Assembly (NCBI GenBank): GCA_016795545.1
Contig: JAEUGX010000022.1
Location: forward strand, 1-60,297
Length of the DNA stretch: 60,297 nucleotides
Direction of reading: 5' to 3'
Origin: Opitutaceae bacterium
Lineage (GTDB): Bacteria > Verrucomicrobiota > Verrucomicrobiia > Opitutales > Opitutaceae
A model generated the notes under the pieces. That model was given only the letters and a program-made list of their open reading frames with translations. It was not told the origin of the DNA and ran no database searches. The position numbers and the translations under genes are program-made. Of the stretch, positions 18,841 to 27,148 are shown in pieces (within the stretch, counting starts at the first letter, position 1; each line of letters begins with the position of its first letter).

Positions 18841-20355
18841 TCAGGCGCGGATGCCCTGGGCCAGGTGGTAATACACCTCGTTGGCGCGCAGCGTCTGCTG
18901 GAAGTCCCGGAGGCGGGTGGCGGCGTCGATGACGACCAGCTCGATGCCGGCGATGGTGGCGAAGTCCTCGAGCATCTCGGCGGTGACGGCGTAGCTGTAG
19001 CCGGTGTGGTGGGCGCCGCCGGCGTGGATCCAGGCGGCGCAGGCGGTCTTGAAGTCGGGGCGGCAGGACCAGACGGCGCGGGCGACCGGCAGGCGGGGCA
19101 GCTTCGGGGGTTTCACGGCGTCCACCTCGCTGACGACGAGACGGAAGCGGTTGCCCAGGTCGACGAGGGAGGCGTTGACGGCCGGGCCGGCCGCGGCGTC
19201 GAACACCAGGCGGACGGGATCCTCGCGTCCGCCGATGCCCAGGGGGTGCACGGCGAGGGCGGGCCGGCGGGCCGCGAGGCTCGGGCAGATCTCGAGCATG
19301 TGGGCGCCCAGCACTTGGTGGCCTTGGGGGGAAAGGTGGTAGGTGTAGTCCTCCATGAACGAGGTGCCGCCCTCCAGGCCGGCCCCCATTACCTTCATGG
19401 CGCGCACCAGCGCCGCCGTCTTCCAGTCGCCCTCGGCGGCGAAGCCGTAGCCCTCGGCCATGAGCCGCTGGGGCGCCAGGCCCGGCAGCTGCCGCAGCCC
19501 GTGCAGGTCCTCGAAGGTGGTGGTGAAGCCCTTGAAGCCGCCCTCCTCGAGGAAGGCGCGCAGGCCGAGCTCGAGCCGGGCGGCGTAGCGCAGGGACTCG
19601 TGGCGCGCCCCGCCGCGGCGCAGCGCGCGGGGCGTGGCATAGAGGTCCGCGTACTCGGCGCAGAGCCGGTCGATCGCGCGGTCGTGGATCCCGACGGCCG
19701 CGACGCGGGCGGCGAGATCGCCCACGCCGTAGCCGTGGGTGGCGAAGCCGAAGCGCAGCTCGGCGGAGACCTTGTCGCCCTCGGTGACCGCGACCTGCCG
19801 CATGTTGTCGCCGAACCGACAGAAGCGGGCGCCCTGCAGGTCGTGCCAGGCGCGGGCGGCGCGCATCCAGGCGCCGAGGCGCGCGTGGACCTCGGGGTCG
19901 GACCAGTGTCCGACGACCACCTTGCGCCCGAGGCGGAGGCGCGTGTGGATGAACCCGGCCTCGCGGTCGCCGTGGGCGGCCTGGTTCAGGTTCATGAAAT
20001 CCATGTCGATCGACCCCCACGGCAGGTCGCGGTTGAACTGCGTGTGCAGGTGGACGAACGGCTTGCGCAGGGCGTTGAGCCCGCGGATCCACATCTTGGC
20101 CGGCGAGAACGTGTGCATCCACAGGATCAAGCCGGCGCAATCCGGGTCCTGGTTGGCCTCGAGCATGACCTGCGTGACCTCTTCGGGGGTCGTAAGCAGG
20201 GCCTTGTAGGTCACGCGGAGCGGCAGCGGCTTGGCGGCGCCGAGCGCGGCCGCCACCCGGCGGGCGTTGGCCTCGACCTGGCGGAGCGGACCGGGGCCGT
20301 AGAGGTGCTGGGAACCGCAGACGAACCAGACGGCGGGAGAGGCGAGCAGTTTCAT
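18841..20355 (-). CDS. araA: L-arabinose isomerase
   Basis: 504 residues from ATG 20355. The enzyme converts L-arabinose to L-ribulose and needs Mn2+. The start [23 protein letters not shown] is the family hallmark. Metal ligands appear in [19 protein letters not shown] (two Glu and a His) and in the [11 protein letters not shown] motif (His). The frame stays open well upstream of 20355, but the extra part is the antisense of araB and is not plausible protein. It follows araB by 44 bases. Confidence 0.97.
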   Translation of the reverse strand: MKLLASPAVWFVCGSQHLYGPGPLRQVEANARRVAAALGAAKPLPLRVTYKALLTTPEEVTQVMLEANQDPDCAGLILWMHTFSPAKMWIRGLNALRKPFVHLHTQFNRDLPWGSIDMDFMNLNQAAHGDREAGFIHTRLRLGRKVVVGHWSDPEVHARLGAWMRAARAWHDLQGARFCRFGDNMRQVAVTEGDKVSAELRFGFATHGYGVGDLAARVAAVGIHDRAIDRLCAEYADLYATPRALRRGGARHESLRYAARLELGLRAFLEEGGFKGFTTTFEDLHGLRQLPGLAPQRLMAEGYGFAAEGDWKTAALVRAMKVMGAGLEGGTSFMEDYTYHLSPQGHQVLGAHMLEICPSLAARRPALAVHPLGIGGREDPVRLVFDAAAGPAVNASLVDLGNRFRLVVSEVDAVKPPKLPRLPVARAVWSCRPDFKTACAAWIHAGGAHHTGYSYAVTAEMLEDFATIAGIELVVIDAATRLRDFQQTLRANEVYYHLAQGIRA

Positions 20356-20399
20356 GGCGGGGCCGGCGGCCGTGGGGGTGGGATCGCGGCGGGGGTGGA

Positions 20400-22061
20400 T
20401 CAGCCCTTGAGCGCGAGGAGGTCCTTCATGACGCGGGACAGGTCGGCGGAGCGGTTGCGGCCGCCGAGCGAGTCGTGGAGCTGACGGTAGAGCGCGTAGA
20501 GCTGGTCGTAGGTCTTGCGGGCCGCGGCCCGGGGGCGGTAGGCGACCCGCTTGAGGGAGGTCATCCGCCGCTGGGCGGCGGGGAAATCGGGGTGGGCGCG
20601 GGCCAGGACGGCGGCCGCGACGGCGCCGCCGAGGGCGCAGGCCTGGCTGGAGCCGGCGACGAGCATGGTGCAGCCGGTGACGTCGGCATAGATCTGCATC
20701 AGCAGCGGGTTCTTCTCCGCGATGCCGCCGGCGCAGACGATGCGGTCGACGCGGACGCCGTATTCCTTGATGCGCTCGAGGATGGCGCGGGCGCCGAAGG
20801 CGGTGGCCTCGATGAGGGCGCGGTAGATCTCGGCCTTGGTGGTGTGCAGGGTGCAGCCGACGAGGAGGCCGGTCAGCATCGGGTCGACCAGGATGGTGCG
20901 GTTGCCGTTGTGCCAATCGAGGGCGAGGAGCCCGCTCTGGCCGGGCCGCAGGCGCGCGGCCTGGCGAGTGAACTCGGCGTGCGTGGCGGCGTCGCCCCCG
21001 CAGACGACCTCGACCCACCACTTGAAGATGTCGCCCACGGCCGACTGCCCGGCCTCGATGCCGTAGTGGCCGGGGAGGATGGCGCCGGGGACGATGCCGC
21101 AGATGCCCGGGATGTCGGGCACGGATTTTTCGGCGGAGACGACGCCGCAGTCGCAGGTGGACGTGCCGATGACCTTGACCAGCGTGCCCTCGGCCACGCC
21201 GCTGCCGATGGCGCCGTAGTGGACGTCCATCTCCCCGATCGCGATCGGGATGCCCGCCGGCAGCCCGAGGCGGTCCGCCCATTCGCGGCATAACGCGCCG
21301 GCGGCGACGGTGGCGTCGTGCGCCTTGGCGTAGAGCGCGTCGCGCAGCGCGGCCAGGTCCGGGTGGAGCAGGGCGAGGAACTCCTTGTCGGGCAGCCCGC
21401 CCCACTCGTCCGAATAGAGGGCCTTGTGTCCGGCGCAGCAGATGCCGCGGCGGATCTGGAGCGGGTCGCGGACGCCGGCCAGCACGGAGGGAATCCAGTC
21501 GGCGAGTTCGACCCAGGAGTAGGCGGCGTGGAAGACGGACGGGGCCACGGTGCGGCAGTGCCAGATCTTGGACCAAAACCACTCGGAGGAGTAGGTGTTG
21601 CCGCACTTGGCGATGTACTGCGGACGGTGCTGCGCCGCCAGTTCGGTGATGCGGGCGGCCTCACGCCAGCTGGTGTGGTCCTTCCACAGCCAGCACTGGG
21701 CGTGCAAGTTCTTCCGCCACTTCGGGCTCAGGGCCAGCGGCACGTTGTTGCGGTCGACCGGGATGGGGCTGGAGCCGGTGGTGTCGACGCCGATGCCGAC
21801 GACCCGGGCGGGGTCGAAGCCCCGTTGCTTCCGGGCCTGCGCCAGGGCGCCGCGCACGCTGCGCTCGAGGCCGAAAAGGTAGTCGCCGGGATGCTGCCGC
21901 GCCAAGTGGTGATCCTGCGGGTCGAGCAGGATGCCCTGCGCCCCGGAAGGGTAATTGACGACGCTGGTTCCGAACTCCTTGCCGTCGGAGCAGCGGACGA
22001 CGAGAGCGCGGACCGAATTGGTGCCGTAATCGATGCCAAGCGTGAACACTTCGTTTTTCAT
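20400..22061 (-). CDS. araB: L-ribulokinase
   Basis: 553 residues from ATG 22061 ([15 protein letters not shown]). A second in-frame start 60 bases upstream gives a non-conserved tail. Ribulokinase phosphorylates L-ribulose on O5 with ATP. FGGY-kinase motifs are in order: [14 protein letters not shown] (phosphate 1), [53 protein letters not shown] (nucleotide and sugar contacts) and the C-terminal AL-G-GAAVAAAV helix. As first gene of the operon it faces a 435-base gap to rpsB that should hold the ara promoter. Confidence 0.96.
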   Translation of the reverse strand: MKNEVFTLGIDYGTNSVRALVVRCSDGKEFGTSVVNYPSGAQGILLDPQDHHLARQHPGDYLFGLERSVRGALAQARKQRGFDPARVVGIGVDTTGSSPIPVDRNNVPLALSPKWRKNLHAQCWLWKDHTSWREAARITELAAQHRPQYIAKCGNTYSSEWFWSKIWHCRTVAPSVFHAAYSWVELADWIPSVLAGVRDPLQIRRGICCAGHKALYSDEWGGLPDKEFLALLHPDLAALRDALYAKAHDATVAAGALCREWADRLGLPAGIPIAIGEMDVHYGAIGSGVAEGTLVKVIGTSTCDCGVVSAEKSVPDIPGICGIVPGAILPGHYGIEAGQSAVGDIFKWWVEVVCGGDAATHAEFTRQAARLRPGQSGLLALDWHNGNRTILVDPMLTGLLVGCTLHTTKAEIYRALIEATAFGARAILERIKEYGVRVDRIVCAGGIAEKNPLLMQIYADVTGCTMLVAGSSQACALGGAVAAAVLARAHPDFPAAQRRMTSLKRVAYRPRAAARKTYDQLYALYRQLHDSLGGRNRSADLSRVMKDLLALKG

Positions 22062-22496
22062 GGGGTGGCGGCGCGGAACGGGGAACGAGGGGGCGACTTT
22101 ACACCCCAAAACCGGGGTCATTGCACGTCAAAGTGTGGGAATCATCGCGTTTGCCGGCGGTCCGCAGTTGGCCGCGGGTTGCGAGCTATCAAGGGCGGGC
22201 GATCGAGTCACGGTTCGATCCCACCCCGGCGGGCGCAGGGGAGGGCAGACGGGAAATGGGGATGTGTATATTATTCATGCATTGAGTTTTACGTTAATGG
22301 TGGACTGAGGTGGATCTGGGTTCTGGCAGGTTGAGGGAGGAGGGAGGGGAGAATTTGCAGGAATCGGACTTGCCAAGGGTCGGGCCGCTCTCTCTTTTCG
22401 GCCTTTCCCGTTCCTTAAACCCATAACCACAAACTGCAGTTACGATCGCAAGGCGGCCCAGTTGGCCGACCTGTGTCTCGTCACGACATAGATCAC
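22062..22496. promoter_or_regulatory. Divergent intergenic region, araB/rpsB
   Basis: This 435-base gene-free stretch separates the minus-strand ara operon from rpsB-tsf and must carry both promoters. It is much richer in A+T than the coding DNA around 22260-22310. ACCCC and GGGGT at about 22101-22117 form a short inverted repeat near araB. A small hairpin (CGGCC/GGCCG) lies in the rpsB leader near 22453-22467. I see no confident -35/-10 pair and no clean LacI, GntR or AraC operator. A 12-base match (TGGTTATGGGTT on the minus strand, about 22420-22431) is shared with 25156-25167. Confidence 0.4.
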
Positions 22497-23375
22497 ATGA
22501 ACATCACTCCGAAAGACCTCCTCGATGCCGGCGTCCACCTCGGTCACCAGACCAAGCGTTGGAATCCGCGCTCCAAGCCCTACGTTTTCGACCACCGGCA
22601 GGGCATCACGATCATCGACCTGGAGAAGACGCATGCCGCGCTGGAGAAGGCCTGCGCGTTCCTCGAGCACCTGGTGGCCAGCGGCGACGACGTGCTGCTC
22701 GTCGGCACGAAGCGCCAGGCGCAGGAGCTCATCCGCGAGGCGGCGGCCACGACGAACATGCCGTACGTCACCAACCGGTGGATGGGCGGCACGCTGACCA
22801 ATTTCGAGACGATCAAGAAGTCGCTGGCCAAGTTCAAGAAGTACCAGGCGATGGACGCCAGCGGCGAGCTGGCCAAGTATTCCTCCAAGGAAGAGTCGGC
22901 GATCCGCCGCGAGATGGCCCGCATGGCCCGCAACTTCGACGGCATTTCCGGCCTGACCGGCCTGCCCGGCGCGATGTTTGTCATCGACGTCAGCTACGAG
23001 GAGATCGCCTGCCGCGAGGCGAAGCGGGTGAACATCCCCTCGATCGGCCTGGTCGACACCAATTCGGACCCGACGCTGCTCACCTACCCGATTCCGGGCA
23101 ATGACGACGCCACGAAGGCCGTGCGCATCATCGTCGAGGCCATCGTCGAGGCGATCACGCAGGGCCTGGCCCACCGCGAGACCCGCCGCGCCGCGCATGC
23201 CGAGGCCAAGGCGGCCGCCGGCGCCGCCGCCGCGGGCGAGGTCGACCTGGACAAGGTCGCGCTCCCCGGCAACCTCAAGGGCCTGGTCGAGGAGGAGAAG
23301 CCCGCCGTCGCCCCGCGCAAGCGCACCGCCCGCACCGGGGCGAAGAAGTCCGCCGTCACGACCGACGAGGTCTGA
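22497..23375 (+). CDS. rpsB: 30S ribosomal protein S2
   Basis: 292 residues from ATG 22497; an in-frame GTG 24 bases upstream would add a non-conserved MSRHDIDH. S2 hallmarks are MNITPKDLLDAGVHLGHQTKRWNPR, DHRQGITIIDLEKT, VLLVGTKRQAQE, TNRWMGGTLTNFETIK and the IPSIGLVDTNSDPTLLTYPIPGNDDA segment. The C-terminal tail past residue about 235 is an Ala/Lys-rich extension, common outside the Proteobacteria. It precedes tsf by 21 bases, the classic rpsB-tsf pairing. The leader lacks a clear Shine-Dalgarno. Confidence 0.98.
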   Translation: MNITPKDLLDAGVHLGHQTKRWNPRSKPYVFDHRQGITIIDLEKTHAALEKACAFLEHLVASGDDVLLVGTKRQAQELIREAAATTNMPYVTNRWMGGTLTNFETIKKSLAKFKKYQAMDASGELAKYSSKEESAIRREMARMARNFDGISGLTGLPGAMFVIDVSYEEIACREAKRVNIPSIGLVDTNSDPTLLTYPIPGNDDATKAVRIIVEAIVEAITQGLAHRETRRAAHAEAKAAAGAAAAGEVDLDKVALPGNLKGLVEEEKPAVAPRKRTARTGAKKSAVTTDEV

Positions 23376-23396
23376 GCGCCCAACCTGTTTAAAACC

Positions 23397-23987
23397 ATGG
23401 CAACTGTCACCACCTCCATGATCAGCGAGCTCCGGGAAAAGACCGGGGCCGGACTGCTCGACGTCAAGAAGGCCCTCGACGAGGCCCAGGGCAACCCGGA
23501 GCAGGCGGAAACGATCCTGCGCAAGAAGGGAGTCGCGTCCGCCGCCAAGAAAGCCGGCCGCTCGACGTCCGAGGGCCTGATCGAGTCCTACATCCACGTC
23601 GGCGGCAAGGTCGGCGTGCTGGTCGAGATCAACTGCGAGACCGACTTCGTCGCCAAGACCGACGACTTCAAGGCGTTCTGCCGCGACATCTGCCTGCAGA
23701 TCGCCGCCGCCAGCCCGCTGTACGTGCGTCGCGAGGAAGTGCCCGAGGCGGAGCTCGCCAAGGAGCGCGACATCGCCGCCGCGCAGATGCAGGGCAAGCC
23801 GCCGGCCGCCGTGCAGAAGATCGTCGAGGGCAAGCTCGAGAAGTACTACTCGCAGGTCTGCCTGCTCGACCAGCCGTTCGTGAAGGCCCCGGACAAGATG
23901 ATCAAGGACATCCTGACCGAGAAGATCGCGAAGCTGGGCGAGAACATGCAGATCCGCCGGTTCGTCCGCTTCCAGCTCGGCGCCTGA
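23397..23987 (+). CDS. tsf: Elongation factor Ts (short form)
   Basis: 196 residues. EF-Ts is the GDP exchange factor for EF-Tu. The UBA-like N-terminus (SMISELREKTGAGLLDVKKALDEAQGN) is followed by a core with GLIESYIHVGGKVGVLVEINCETDFVAKTDDFK, including the TDFVA motif that enters EF-Tu. At 196 residues it is the compact single-subdomain form (E. coli Tsf has 282), as in Thermus and some other phyla. A strong terminator follows. Confidence 0.97.
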   Translation: MATVTTSMISELREKTGAGLLDVKKALDEAQGNPEQAETILRKKGVASAAKKAGRSTSEGLIESYIHVGGKVGVLVEINCETDFVAKTDDFKAFCRDICLQIAAASPLYVRREEVPEAELAKERDIAAAQMQGKPPAAVQKIVEGKLEKYYSQVCLLDQPFVKAPDKMIKDILTEKIAKLGENMQIRRFVRFQLGA

Positions 23988-24013
23988 GCGTCAGCCGACC
24001 ACCCTCGGATATC

Positions 24014-24039
24014 AAGGCGCCCTCCGGGGCGCCTTTTTT
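24014..24039 (+). terminator. Intrinsic terminator after rpsB-tsf
   Basis: A perfect nine-base stem AAGGCGCCC (24014-24022) and GGGCGCCTT (24027-24035) with loop TCCG is followed by a T run through 24039. It ends the rpsB-tsf transcript. Confidence 0.9.
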
Positions 24040-24099
24040 GTGTCCGCGCATGATCTCACGTCAGTGGGGTGGCTAAATCCCGGCGGCCAACCCCCGCAG

Positions 24100-24119
24100 C
24101 CCCGCCCCGGAGGGCGGGG
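24100..24119. repeat. REP-like palindrome (CCCCGCCC type)
   Basis: Stem CCCCGCCC (24100-24107) and GGGCGGGG (24112-24119) enclose loop CGGA. A longer relative occurs at 38406-38429. The element lies in the 196-base gap between tsf and the DUF983-type gene, which otherwise holds nothing I can name. Confidence 0.45.
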
Positions 24120-24235
24120 ATCAGCCCCGGCCTTGATCATCACTGCAACGGCATGAGACCGTGCTGGAGCTCCAGATTCGCCCCCTCCGTGTATTCCGTG
24201 GGCGAACTCCTGCCGGCTCCCCGATTCGGGAGGGC

Positions 24236-24643
24236 TCACACATTCTCGTCCTCGAGCGCGCCGAGTTCACGGCGGTTGGCGGGAAGGTGCTGGGGGAGGA
24301 AGGAGTAGTAGAGCATCAGCTGCCAGCTGCGCGAGGAGCGGTAGAGCAGGATCGGGACGATCATGGATCCGGCCAGGGCGGCCACGATGGCCACGGTGCC
24401 GCTCAGGACGCCCCCGTACCACAGCAGCACGACCGGCAAGAGGTAGGCGACGAGGGTGACCCCGTAGTTGATGGCCATGGCTCCGAGGAAAAAGCCCTCG
24501 TCCTTCTCGATCTTGAGCCCGCAGCGGCGGCACGACTTGTCCAACTCGAACCAGGTGCCCTCCTTGAACAGGGTCTTGCCGCCGCAGTTCGGACAGCAGT
24601 TGGTGAGCCCCCGGGAGATGATCTGGCCGTGCGTGACTTTCAT
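24236..24643 (-). CDS. DUF983-like membrane protein with zinc-ribbon start
   Basis: 135 residues from ATG 24643 (MKVTHGQIISRGL); an ATG six codons upstream (24661) is an alternative. A zinc ribbon opens the protein: CCPNCGGKTLF ... CRRCGLKIEKDEGFF, four Cys in two CxxC pairs. Two or three membrane helices follow (AINYGVTLVAYLLPVVLLWYG and VAIVAALAGSMIVPILLY). This is the DUF983 plan, a family of unknown function found next to heme-copper oxidase genes in Proteobacteria. Here it stands alone. Confidence 0.85.
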   Translation of the reverse strand: MKVTHGQIISRGLTNCCPNCGGKTLFKEGTWFELDKSCRRCGLKIEKDEGFFLGAMAINYGVTLVAYLLPVVLLWYGGVLSGTVAIVAALAGSMIVPILLYRSSRSWQLMLYYSFLPQHLPANRRELGALEDENV

Positions 24644-24661
24644 GGCGGATGTCACATTCAT

Positions 24662-24988
24662 ACACAGCCGCGTGCTCGAATAAAGCCGGCACATCGGAAA
24701 TAATGGCGGCCGACGGCGGGCATTAGCGCCCGCGCACGACGGCGTGGCGCCCGGAAATCCATGCGCGCGGCGGCCCGCGGCATACACGGAACACGCGGCA
24801 TGAGGCATTGCAGGAAATCAGGAGAAACGCAGAAGGCCGGAAAGAGGGAAGGCGTTCCACGTTTCGTCGGCCCGTTCCTGGCATCCCGATTGGACCTGCC
24901 TCCTTCCATGTCGTCCGGGTGTTCCGTGGGCACCGAAAATTTCTGCTTCCGTTTTTCCTGTCGTGGCCTACGTTGCCGCCCTGCTCAC
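24662..24988. other. Gene-free stretch upstream of tRNA-Ser(CGA)
   Basis: About 330 bases hold no plausible gene on either strand. It must carry the promoters of the DUF983-type gene (minus) and the tRNA (plus). An A+T-rich segment near 24930-24965 is the best candidate for the tRNA promoter. No repeat of note was seen. Confidence 0.4.
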
Positions 24989-25078
24989 GGAGGGGTGGCA
25001 GAGTGGTCTATCGTACCTGACTCGAAATCAGGCGTGCCCGAAAGGGTACCGTGGGTTCGAATCCCACCCCCTCCGCCA
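24989..25078 (+). tRNA. tRNA-Ser(CGA)
   Basis: Acceptor stem GGAGGGG (24989-24995) pairs with CCCCTCC (25068-25074), discriminator G, and CCA is encoded (25076-25078). The anticodon stem CCTGA/TCAGG encloses loop CTCGAAA, giving anticodon CGA at 25023-25025. A long variable arm (GCGTGCCCGAAAGGGTACC) and T-arm GGGTTCGAATCCCAC identify a class II serine tRNA of 90 nt. The last four bases also form the start of a hairpin element that continues to 25105. Confidence 0.97.
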
Positions 25079-25114
25079 TCCTTCGCCCTGCGGGCTTCGG
25101 ATGGCACGCCGGTC
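25075..25114 (+). repeat. tRNA-Ser-fused 40-nt hairpin element, copy 1
   Basis: These 40 bases recur, identical and in opposite orientation, at 54985-55024, there too starting in the GCCA end of a tRNA-Ser gene. Bases 25075-25105 form a hairpin: GCCATCC/GGATGGC, a TTC/TTC internal loop, GCCC/GGGC and loop TGC. The first four stem bases are the tRNA discriminator and CCA. Confidence 0.8.
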
Positions 25115-25171
25115 GGGTCTACACCAAAGATTGGGGACAGAGGCCGTGTAGGGTTAATGGTTATGGGTTAG

Positions 25172-26006
25172 TTAGCCGCACTGAGCGATGACGCGGAGGC
25201 GGTAGTTGGAGAAGGAGCGGAAGCCATAGGCGCGGCGCTGGATGAGCTTCATTTTGCGGTGGAAGCCCTCGGTGATGCCGTTGTTGCGAGTAAAGCGCCA
25301 CATGCGGACGATCTCCTCGGTCCAGCGGGCGAGGGTCTGGCCGAGGGTGCAGGCTGGTTCGAGGCCGCTGGTCCTGAGCGTGGTGATCAAATCCGAGCAG
25401 TTCCTGGATATGCTGGCGGCAGGATGATTTGCTCTGGGTCTTGAGGGACAACAACCGGCAGAGTTTTTCCTTGAGGGCGTAGATGCCCGCCAGGACCGGC
25501 TGGGCGGCGAAGAGTCGGGCCAGTTGCTCGCGTTGGGCCGGGTCGAGCCGGTCGCCCCGCGTGCGCAGCAGCCCGAGCCAGGGGCGGTTCCAGCCCAGTG
25601 GGGGACAGAGCTGGCGGGCGAGTTTGAGCAGGTGCTGGCCGACCAACCGGATGGCATGGAAGCGGTCGGCCACGATCTTGGCGCGGGGGAACCACCGGCG
25701 GATGAACGTCCGGTAGGCGTTGGACAGGTCGATGCAGACGACCCGGACGCGCTCCCGGCCCCGCAGGGAGCGCAGATAGGAGCTCAGCTCCGCCTCGCTG
25801 CGGCCGGGGCTGATGTCGAAGACGCGCCGGCGATGCAGGTCGCAGAAGGTGGTCGCGAAGCGCTGGCCGCGGTGCAGGGTGTGCTCATCAATGCCGAGCA
25901 CCCGCGGACACTCCACGCTTAGCCGCTCCCTGGCCTTGCGCTCGGTGAACTGGGCGTAGATGCGGCCCACGGTGGCCGGGCCCAGGCTCTCGCGCCGGGC
26001 CAGCAC
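25172..26006 (-). pseudogene. ISL3-family transposase remnant (frameshifted, N-terminally truncated)
   Basis: The main frame (from GTG 26006) carries the DDE core: VLGIDEHTLHRGQRFATTF, VVCIDLSNAYRTFIRRWFPRAKIVADRFH. Near 25393, one extra base in a CTCGGATTT context shifts the frame. The downstream frame then continues DLITTLRTSGLEP and NGITEGFHRKMKLIQRRAYGF, the catalytic Glu region of ISL3 transposases, to a TAA at 25172. The zinc-finger/HTH N-terminus is absent; a stop lies in frame upstream. Thus at least two lesions. The run GGGTTAATGGTTATGGGTTA near 25151-25170 may be the remaining terminal repeat; I found no partner end. Confidence 0.85.
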
Positions 26007-26117
26007 CGAGGCGCAGATCCCGTCGTCGCGTCGCTCATCCTAACGCCACCCACCGCGACATCTGGCCCCGCCGCCTCGTCTACCTGCGGGCTACGCAGTA
26101 AGGGCCGGCGCGCCGCT

Positions 26118-26137
26118 CCGCGCTCGAAAGAGCGCGG
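26118..26137. repeat. REP-like palindrome with GAAA loop
   Basis: CCGCGCTC (26118-26125), loop GAAA, GAGCGCGG (26130-26137): a perfect eight-base stem closed by a stable tetraloop. It lies between the transposase remnant and the AraC-type gene stop, where it may serve as that gene's terminator, although no T run follows on the minus strand. Confidence 0.45.
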
Positions 26138-26173
26138 CTCCGTTGAAGCGTCGGGGATGTCCGCTCCCGCTGC

Positions 26174-26947
26174 TCAGACCGCCCGCGGGTTGGCCTGGCG
26201 GAAGCGGCCGGGCGGGAGGCCGTGGAATTGGCGGAAGGAGCGGTTGAAGCTCACGACGTCGCTGAAGCCCACGGCGGCACTGGTTTCCTTCAGCGACAGG
26301 TCGGTCGACGACAGCAGGCGCCGGGCCTCGCTCATGCGGCGTTCCCGGAGCCAGGCGCCCGCGGCTTGGCCCCGGTGACGGCGGAACAGGCTCCGGAAAT
26401 GGCTCTCGGACATCCCCGCCTGCCGCGCGACGGCCTGCAGGCTCGACGCCTGCGCCAGGTTTCGCTCCGCCCACGTGATCGCCGGCTGGAGCCGCGCGGC
26501 TTCGTCGGGCTTCGCGCCCCGGGGCTGCGGCGCCTCTGCCAACTCCAGCAGCAGGGCCCGGAACAGCGCCAGCCGCAGCGCATCGTCGCCCGTCCGCTCC
26601 CGGAGCACATGCAGGCGCCGCAGCAATGCCAGCACCACCTCGCTGCCCGCCACCGCCCGCAGGATTCCGGGCCGGCCGCGGCGCGGGATGACGGGCGGGA
26701 GTTCCGCCGGAGTGGCGGCAAAATGCTGCACCCACGTCACCCCGCCCGGGTCGCTGATCGTCCCGACAAAATCCGTCCCGGGCGGGATGAACACGGCGTC
26801 ATGCGCGTACAGCGCCAACGTCTCCCCGCCGCTCACCAGGTGCAGGTGGCCCTCGAGCAGGACGATCAGGTCGTGGTGCGCCCAGCGCGCCGGCCCGATC
26901 CGACTGCCGGCCCCGTACGTGCCGATGCCGTTGATCAAGAGCTTCAT
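26174..26947 (-). CDS. AraC-family transcriptional regulator
   Basis: 257 residues. The N-terminal half is a cupin-like ligand domain (HHDLIVLLEGHLHLVSGGETLALYAHDAVFIPPGT). The C-terminal 100 residues hold two helix-turn-helices: LQAVARQAGMSESHFRSLFRRHRGQ and LKETSAAVGFSDVVSFNRSFRQFHGLPPGRFR. AraC proteins of this shape often regulate sugar or stress genes. It is divergent from the ferritin-like gene with a 201-base gap and lies 4 kb from the arabinose operon, with rpsB-tsf in between; either could be a target, and neither is shown. Confidence 0.92.
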   Translation of the reverse strand: MKLLINGIGTYGAGSRIGPARWAHHDLIVLLEGHLHLVSGGETLALYAHDAVFIPPGTDFVGTISDPGGVTWVQHFAATPAELPPVIPRRGRPGILRAVAGSEVVLALLRRLHVLRERTGDDALRLALFRALLLELAEAPQPRGAKPDEAARLQPAITWAERNLAQASSLQAVARQAGMSESHFRSLFRRHRGQAAGAWLRERRMSEARRLLSSTDLSLKETSAAVGFSDVVSFNRSFRQFHGLPPGRFRQANPRAV

Positions 26948-27148
26948 GGCCGGCGGGTCGGGAGACCCGGGTGGGGGAAGAGGCGGGGACGGATGGCTGG
27001 CATGGGCGGGGCAATCCGATTTATCATCGCATCATCGGAATAATCAATAATTTTGCCTGCCCTCCTCTAAGTGGGTGGCACACTTTGCTTATCGGTAGAG
27101 TCAATCAACCGATCTTCCGTTCCCCTTCAAACTCCACGCCATCCGCCC

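Noticed and set aside
22190..22225. T-arm-like string GGTTCGATCCC upstream of araB
   Set aside because: Flanking bases do not form the five-base T-stem and no other tRNA arm is present.
22417..22432. Match to the presumed ISL3 end near 25156
   Set aside because: Twelve shared bases of low complexity are not enough to call an IS end; no transposase or second end is nearby.
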